A stretch of DNA of 32,448 bases from a virus, in IMG/VR virus record IMGVR_UViG_3300031841_000388, positions 1 to 32,448 of that record; one strand, 5' to 3'. Each line of letters opens with the position of its first letter. Positions within the stretch are counted from its first letter, which is position 1. The notes beneath the pieces are model-generated. The model worked only from the letters and a program-made list of their open reading frames with translations, was not told where the DNA came from and made no database searches. Shown in pieces: positions 28,972 to 32,448 of the stretch. The translations under genes were made by a program, and so were the position numbers.

Positions 28972-28984
28972 TTTTGTGCGTTGA
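28972..28984 (+). promoter_or_regulatory. Late element TTTTGTGCGTTGA before fibre block
   Basis: Identical to 14007-14019, in the 72-base gap before the first fibre gene. TTGATT (28981-28986) could serve as -35, but no good -10 follows. A hairpin CCCTTGTT/AACAGGG (28993-29016) lies downstream without a T-run. The gap has no gene. Confidence 0.5.
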
Positions 28985-29029
28985 TTTAACTACCCTTGTT
29001 ATGAGAAAACAGGGCAAATGAGGTAAAAC

Positions 29030-29938
29030 ATGACCATTGATATTAGTAATAACAATCCTCGAGTAAATTACACAGTTGCTCAAGGTGTAACTCAGACAAG
29101 CTTTACTGTTCCGTTTGAGTTCTTTGAGGATAGTGATTTAAATGTTTACGTTGATTCAGTGCTTAAAAGTATTACTACGCACTACACAGTTACTGGTGGC
29201 GATGGATCTACTGGTACAATTACTATGTCGGTTACTGGAGCTTCTGGCGGCTCTACGGTAACAATTACTCGAGACATTACAATAGAGCGAGTTACTGATT
29301 TTAGTGCTGGTGCTGACATTAGTCGCGCTGCATTGAATACACAGCTAGATACTTTGACTGGTATTGCAGCTGATTTAAATGATTTAGGTGGTCGTGCGCT
29401 TCGAGTTAGTGATACTGAGGTTGCTCCTAGCTTAGAGATTCCTTCATTAGATACTCGAAAGGGTACTGTTCTAGGCTTTAATGAAACAACTGGTGCGCCA
29501 GAGATTGGCCCAACAATAGCAGATGTTCAGACGTTAGCGCAGATTAGTGCTGATATAGCGACTCTTGCTGACATTGAAGATGGAACAGATGCAACGGATG
29601 CTATACAGACAGTCGCTGGAATATCATCAAATGTAACGACAGTCGCTGGTATTTCTAGTAATGTTACTTCAGTAGCTGGTAATTCAACAAATATAAATAC
29701 TGTTGCTGGTCAGATAACTCCAACAAACAATGTTTCTACGCTTGCTGGGGTTGCATCTAGTATTCCAACAGTTGCTGGCATTTCTAGTAATGTAACAACA
29801 GTTGCTGGCATATCATCGGATGTAACAACGGTTGCTGGGGACAGTGCGGATATTCAGGTTGTTGCTGCAAACATTGGAACAATAGGGCAGAAAGCAACAG
29901 TAGACGAAGCTATTAGCTTTGCAATTGCGTTAGGATAA
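29030..29938 (+). CDS. Tail fibre, T7 gp17 N-terminus-like, with decapeptide repeats
   Basis: 302 residues. The first 150 residues (YTVAQGVTQTSFTVPFEFFE, VTGASGGSTVTITRDITIER) match the N-terminal domain of T7-type fibres that attaches to the tail. From about residue 193, a ten-residue unit of the form TVAGISSNVT is repeated several times, interrupted by QITPTNN, likely forming a trimeric shaft. The protein ends without a receptor tip, so it probably acts as an adaptor for the fibres encoded next. GAGGTAAAAC precedes the ATG. Confidence 0.85.
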   Translation: MTIDISNNNPRVNYTVAQGVTQTSFTVPFEFFEDSDLNVYVDSVLKSITTHYTVTGGDGSTGTITMSVTGASGGSTVTITRDITIERVTDFSAGADISRAALNTQLDTLTGIAADLNDLGGRALRVSDTEVAPSLEIPSLDTRKGTVLGFNETTGAPEIGPTIADVQTLAQISADIATLADIEDGTDATDAIQTVAGISSNVTTVAGISSNVTSVAGNSTNINTVAGQITPTNNVSTLAGVASSIPTVAGISSNVTTVAGISSDVTTVAGDSADIQVVAANIGTIGQKATVDEAISFAIALG

Positions 29939-29941
29939 AAC

Positions 29942-30253
29942 ATGGCAAATACATTTAAACGATACAAATCATCAGCGAGTGTGGGAACATCTCCAGATAC
30001 TATTTACACAGTAGCGGCTGCAACAACGTCAGTACTTATTGGCGTGAATCTAGCAAATGTTACTGCGTCTCAGGTTCGAGTCGATGTTCAGGTTGCTGGT
30101 GTTTATTTAGTAAAGGGTGCGCCTATTCCAGCGAACGCATCTCTCTCAGCTTTAGACGGTAAGATTATTTTAGAAGCAACAGACACCATTGTTGTAACGA
30201 GTGATACAGCTTCTTCTTGTGATGTTTTACTTAGTGTACTGGAGCAAACATAA
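29942..30253 (+). CDS. Small beta-rich structural protein in fibre block
   Basis: 103 residues. KRYKSSASVGTSPDTIYTVA, then TTSVLIGVNLANVTASQVRV and a C-terminus with DVLLSVLEQT are typical of a small virion protein repeatedly found between fibre genes of marine phages. Predicted all-beta. It starts three bases after the previous stop and shares its own stop with the next ATG (TAATG). Attachment or baseplate-like linker role is inferred. Confidence 0.75.
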   Translation: MANTFKRYKSSASVGTSPDTIYTVAAATTSVLIGVNLANVTASQVRVDVQVAGVYLVKGAPIPANASLSALDGKIILEATDTIVVTSDTASSCDVLLSVLEQT

Positions 30254-31983
30254 TGGTTGGATATATTGGTGCATCGGTAGTTGGTTTAAGCACAGTCTCT
30301 GCTGATATTGATGGAACGGTCACGGCTGATGGGCTAACTGTAGAAGATAGTGGAAATAACTATGTTAGAATTAATAGTACCGACTCAAACACACGGTTGT
30401 ATTTAGATCGTGGTAGTGTTTCAAGTCGATCACAGATCATTATGCAAACATCTGGGGCTGAAACTGGCGGCTCATGGGCCATGGGTCTATGGGATGATGA
30501 AACATTTAGAATAGAAGATTGGACAGGAACAGACACAACAAGATTAATAATAGATACATCAGGTCAAGTTGGGATTGGGACAAGTTCGCCTACAACTAAG
30601 TTACAGTCCAAGGGTGGTAGCATCTCAACTCCAACAGACAATGCAGGTTTTATTGCAAATGCTTCTGCAAGTTTTGTTGTCGATCATGCAAACGACTATG
30701 GCCTTTACACGGGGTATGTAGCTTCTGCAAATGATGCAATTGGTATTGCTGCAACCAGAACATTGGGGAGTACTTTACCTCTTATTCTACAGCCGTTTGG
30801 CGGTAATCTGGGTATCTCGACGAATGATCCCAAAGCACGTCTTGAAGTAGAGGACAATGGTTCTACTACTGGTGTTATACTTAAAGTAACAGCGGATGAC
30901 TCTAGCCCGTATGCTCTTGTGGTTGGAAATGATACATTTAGTACTACTGATACCGATGGTATGGCTATTTGGATGGGTAATTCAGGTGAAGGCACTATTG
31001 ATTCTAGAGGCACTGGTGCATTAATGCGCTTTCGTACTAACGGCACAGAACGCATGCGCATCGATAGCAGTGGTAGGCTTCTTATTGGTCACACTACTGC
31101 AAACGGTTATGCTCTTGACGTTGCTAAAGCTAATTTAGGAGCGGCAGGATTTAATAGAACAGGATCAGATGGTGAAATAGTTGCGTTGATGAAAGACGGC
31201 ACTACGGTGGGGAGTATTGGATACATTTCAACAGGCCTTATTATTGATGGTGAAGCAAATCACTCAGGATGGCGTTTTGGAAATGGTGGTATAGCTCCTA
31301 TTAGAAATGGGGCTGATACTGATAATACAACAGACGTGGGTACAGCAGCGGCTCGTTTAGATGATGTTCACGCAACCAATGGCACAATTCAAACGTCTGA
31401 TGAAAGAGAAAAGCAACAGATTGCATCACTAACAGATGCAGAGATTACAGCAGCCAAAGCAATCAGCAAGCTATTCAAGACCTTCAAATGGAATGACAAA
31501 GTAGAAGAAAAAGGTGACGCTGCTCGAACACACACAGGTGTGATTGCTCAACAAGTAGAAACTGCAATGTCAGACGCAGGGTTAGATGCAGGGAACTATG
31601 CGTTCTTTATTAGCACAACTTGGTGGGAAACACAGACAGAGGTTGCGGCTGTTGAGGCAGTAGAAGCACAAGATGCAGTGTATGAAGATGTGGTTATCCC
31701 TGCTGTTGAGGAAGTGCTAGATGAAGATGGCAACGTAGTTACAGAGGCTCAACCAGAGCGCACTGAGCAACGTCTTGTCAGCGAAGCTGTCGAAGCCGTA
31801 GAGGCACAGGAAGCCTACACACGCACTGATACCTACAACACACAAGAAGAAGCACCAGAAGGAGCAACAGAGCGTAACAGAAAGGGTATCCGTTACCCTG
31901 AGTTATTGTCATTCATTGGTGCAGCAACAGAACAAAGACTGACTAGCATTGAAGCTAGGTTAGATGCACTGGAGGCAAACTAA
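30253..31983 (+). CDS. Tail fibre with C-terminal S74 intramolecular chaperone
   Basis: 576 residues. Starts MVGYIGASVVG, like the fibre at 56 (MSGYIGATPVP). The shaft has VGIGTSSPTTKL and ERMRIDSSGRLLIGHTT motifs. From Ser382 (TSDEREKQQI) the chaperone domain begins; His427 (RTHTGVIAQQVE) and GIRYPELLSFIGA follow. In this family the serine at the SDE site is where the chaperone is cut off after trimer folding. An acidic, glutamate/alanine-rich insertion (about 475-545, EVAAVEAVEAQDAVYEDVVI and similar) sits inside the domain. The stop forms TAATG with the next fibre gene. Confidence 0.87.
   Translation: MVGYIGASVVGLSTVSADIDGTVTADGLTVEDSGNNYVRINSTDSNTRLYLDRGSVSSRSQIIMQTSGAETGGSWAMGLWDDETFRIEDWTGTDTTRLIIDTSGQVGIGTSSPTTKLQSKGGSISTPTDNAGFIANASASFVVDHANDYGLYTGYVASANDAIGIAATRTLGSTLPLILQPFGGNLGISTNDPKARLEVEDNGSTTGVILKVTADDSSPYALVVGNDTFSTTDTDGMAIWMGNSGEGTIDSRGTGALMRFRTNGTERMRIDSSGRLLIGHTTANGYALDVAKANLGAAGFNRTGSDGEIVALMKDGTTVGSIGYISTGLIIDGEANHSGWRFGNGGIAPIRNGADTDNTTDVGTAAARLDDVHATNGTIQTSDEREKQQIASLTDAEITAAKAISKLFKTFKWNDKVEEKGDAARTHTGVIAQQVETAMSDAGLDAGNYAFFISTTWWETQTEVAAVEAVEAQDAVYEDVVIPAVEEVLDEDGNVVTEAQPERTEQRLVSEAVEAVEAQEAYTRTDTYNTQEEAPEGATERNRKGIRYPELLSFIGAATEQRLTSIEARLDALEAN
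31051..31070 (+). repeat. Shared fibre module, copy 1
   Basis: Twenty bases (CGCATGCGCATCGATAGCAG) are identical to 32343-32362 in the next fibre gene. Flanking bases also align in the encoded ERMRIDSSG block. A second pair, ACGGTGGGGAGTATTGGA, occurs at 31204-31221 and 620-637. These reflect module exchange among fibres. Confidence 0.75.
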
Positions 31984-32448
31984 TGAGTAGGGCTAGAGAT
32001 TTAGCAACATTTGTAAGTAATGCAGATGGGGATATTAAGTTTGATACAGACACTCTGTTCATTGATAGTTCTGAAAATCGGGTAGGGATTGGGACGAGTT
32101 CGCCTGACAGTGAGTTGCACGTTAAAAACGGCAATGCGTCTGTTGCTGGTGCGCAGTTAAACCTAGAAGGTGCAGTAGGTGGCTATGGTACAGGCATTCA
32201 GTTTACATCACAGCTTACTGGTGGTGCCGTTGCGCAAATGGCTAAGATTGTTGCTGATGGAAGTAGTAGTTGGAATACAACAGCGTCGACGCAAGATGCT
32301 CACCTTACGTTTCATACAACAGAGGATGGCACCTCTGGCGAGCGCATGCGCATCGATAGCAGCGGTAATCTGTTGGTGGGCCACACTAATACTAATCCAG
32401 TAGGAAACCATGTACCTGGAACGATCATCAGCCCAAATAGTGGGGTAG
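31983..32448 (+). CDS. Tail fibre, N-terminal part (open at right edge)
   Basis: Begins at the TAATG overlap with the previous fibre and stays open for 155 codons to the window end. It starts MSRARDLATFVSNADGDIKF and carries VGIGTSSPDSELHV and ERMRIDSSGNLLVGHTN, the same shaft modules as the fibre upstream. A C-terminal S74 domain is expected beyond the edge; the fragment at 2-55 may be its end, with missing sequence between, because a direct join meets a stop codon in this frame. Confidence 0.8.
   Translation, partial: MSRARDLATFVSNADGDIKFDTDTLFIDSSENRVGIGTSSPDSELHVKNGNASVAGAQLNLEGAVGGYGTGIQFTSQLTGGAVAQMAKIVADGSSSWNTTASTQDAHLTFHTTEDGTSGERMRIDSSGNLLVGHTNTNPVGNHVPGTIISPNSGV
32343..32362 (+). 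repeat. Shared fibre module, copy 2
   Basis: Identical to 31051-31070. It lies about 90 bases before the right edge of the window, so the end may be an assembly break caused by such repeats. Confidence 0.75.

Noticed and set aside
29600-29870. Repeated bases suggesting a CRISPR-like array
   Set aside because: The repeats are in frame and encode TVAGISSNVT-type shaft repeats of a fibre.
30065-30085. T-loop-like GGTTCGAGTC suggesting a tRNA
   Set aside because: No acceptor stem or anticodon arm can be formed, and the bases encode QVRVDV in a fibre-block protein.

Overview
The window reads as most of the genome of a small tailed bacteriophage with a T7-like short tail (podovirus morphology), of the kind common in marine viral assemblies. 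Recognisable virion genes run in T7 order on the + strand: small and large terminase, head-tail connector (portal), scaffold, a gp13-like protein, major capsid protein, tail adaptor (gp11-like), tail nozzle (gp12-like), three internal virion proteins (gp14/15/16-like) and several tail fibres. No RNA polymerase, DNA polymerase, primase, helicase, integrase, tRNA gene or CRISPR array is visible. The host cannot be named from the sequence; the moderately low GC and the families present fit a marine bacterial host, which is inference.

Layout. Positions 1-3804 (+): the last codons of one fibre gene, a second fibre gene, small accessory genes and a lysis cassette (membrane proteins, a three-helix holin-like protein, an M15 peptidase lysin). 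Positions 3770-9575 (-): an early region with small DNA-binding and zinc-finger proteins, an SSB-like protein, a Sak-type annealing protein, a YqaJ-type exonuclease, a PDDEXK resolvase-like nuclease, several helix-turn-helix regulators and a DUF932-like protein. Positions 9576-10064: a 490-base non-coding divergence zone with a candidate structured RNA, divergent promoter-like elements, matching palindromes, a homopurine tract and 25-base iterons. Positions 10065 to the right edge (+): packaging, many tiny tightly coupled genes, and all head and tail genes.

Both window ends fall in fibre genes that share sequence modules. The simplest reading is a circular or circularly permuted map interrupted in a fibre: a rightward late arm (10 kb through the edges to 3.8 kb) and a leftward early arm (9.6 to 3.8 kb) that diverge at about 9.6-10.0 kb and converge, overlapping, at 3.77-3.80 kb.

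Regulation. Two copies of TACTGCA-N4-TGCAGTA occur, one in a promoter directly before a repressor-like gene whose mRNA would be leaderless, the other in the spacer of a promoter for the exonuclease/annealing/SSB operon. A different palindrome (GACGTNACGTC core) sits between the divergent promoter-like elements and again at the convergence point. A 12-base element (TTTTGTGCGTTG) lies before the portal, capsid and fibre blocks, with a one-mismatch variant after the small terminase gene, so it may mark late promoters. The structured RNA at 9597-9799 is the best candidate for something undescribed.
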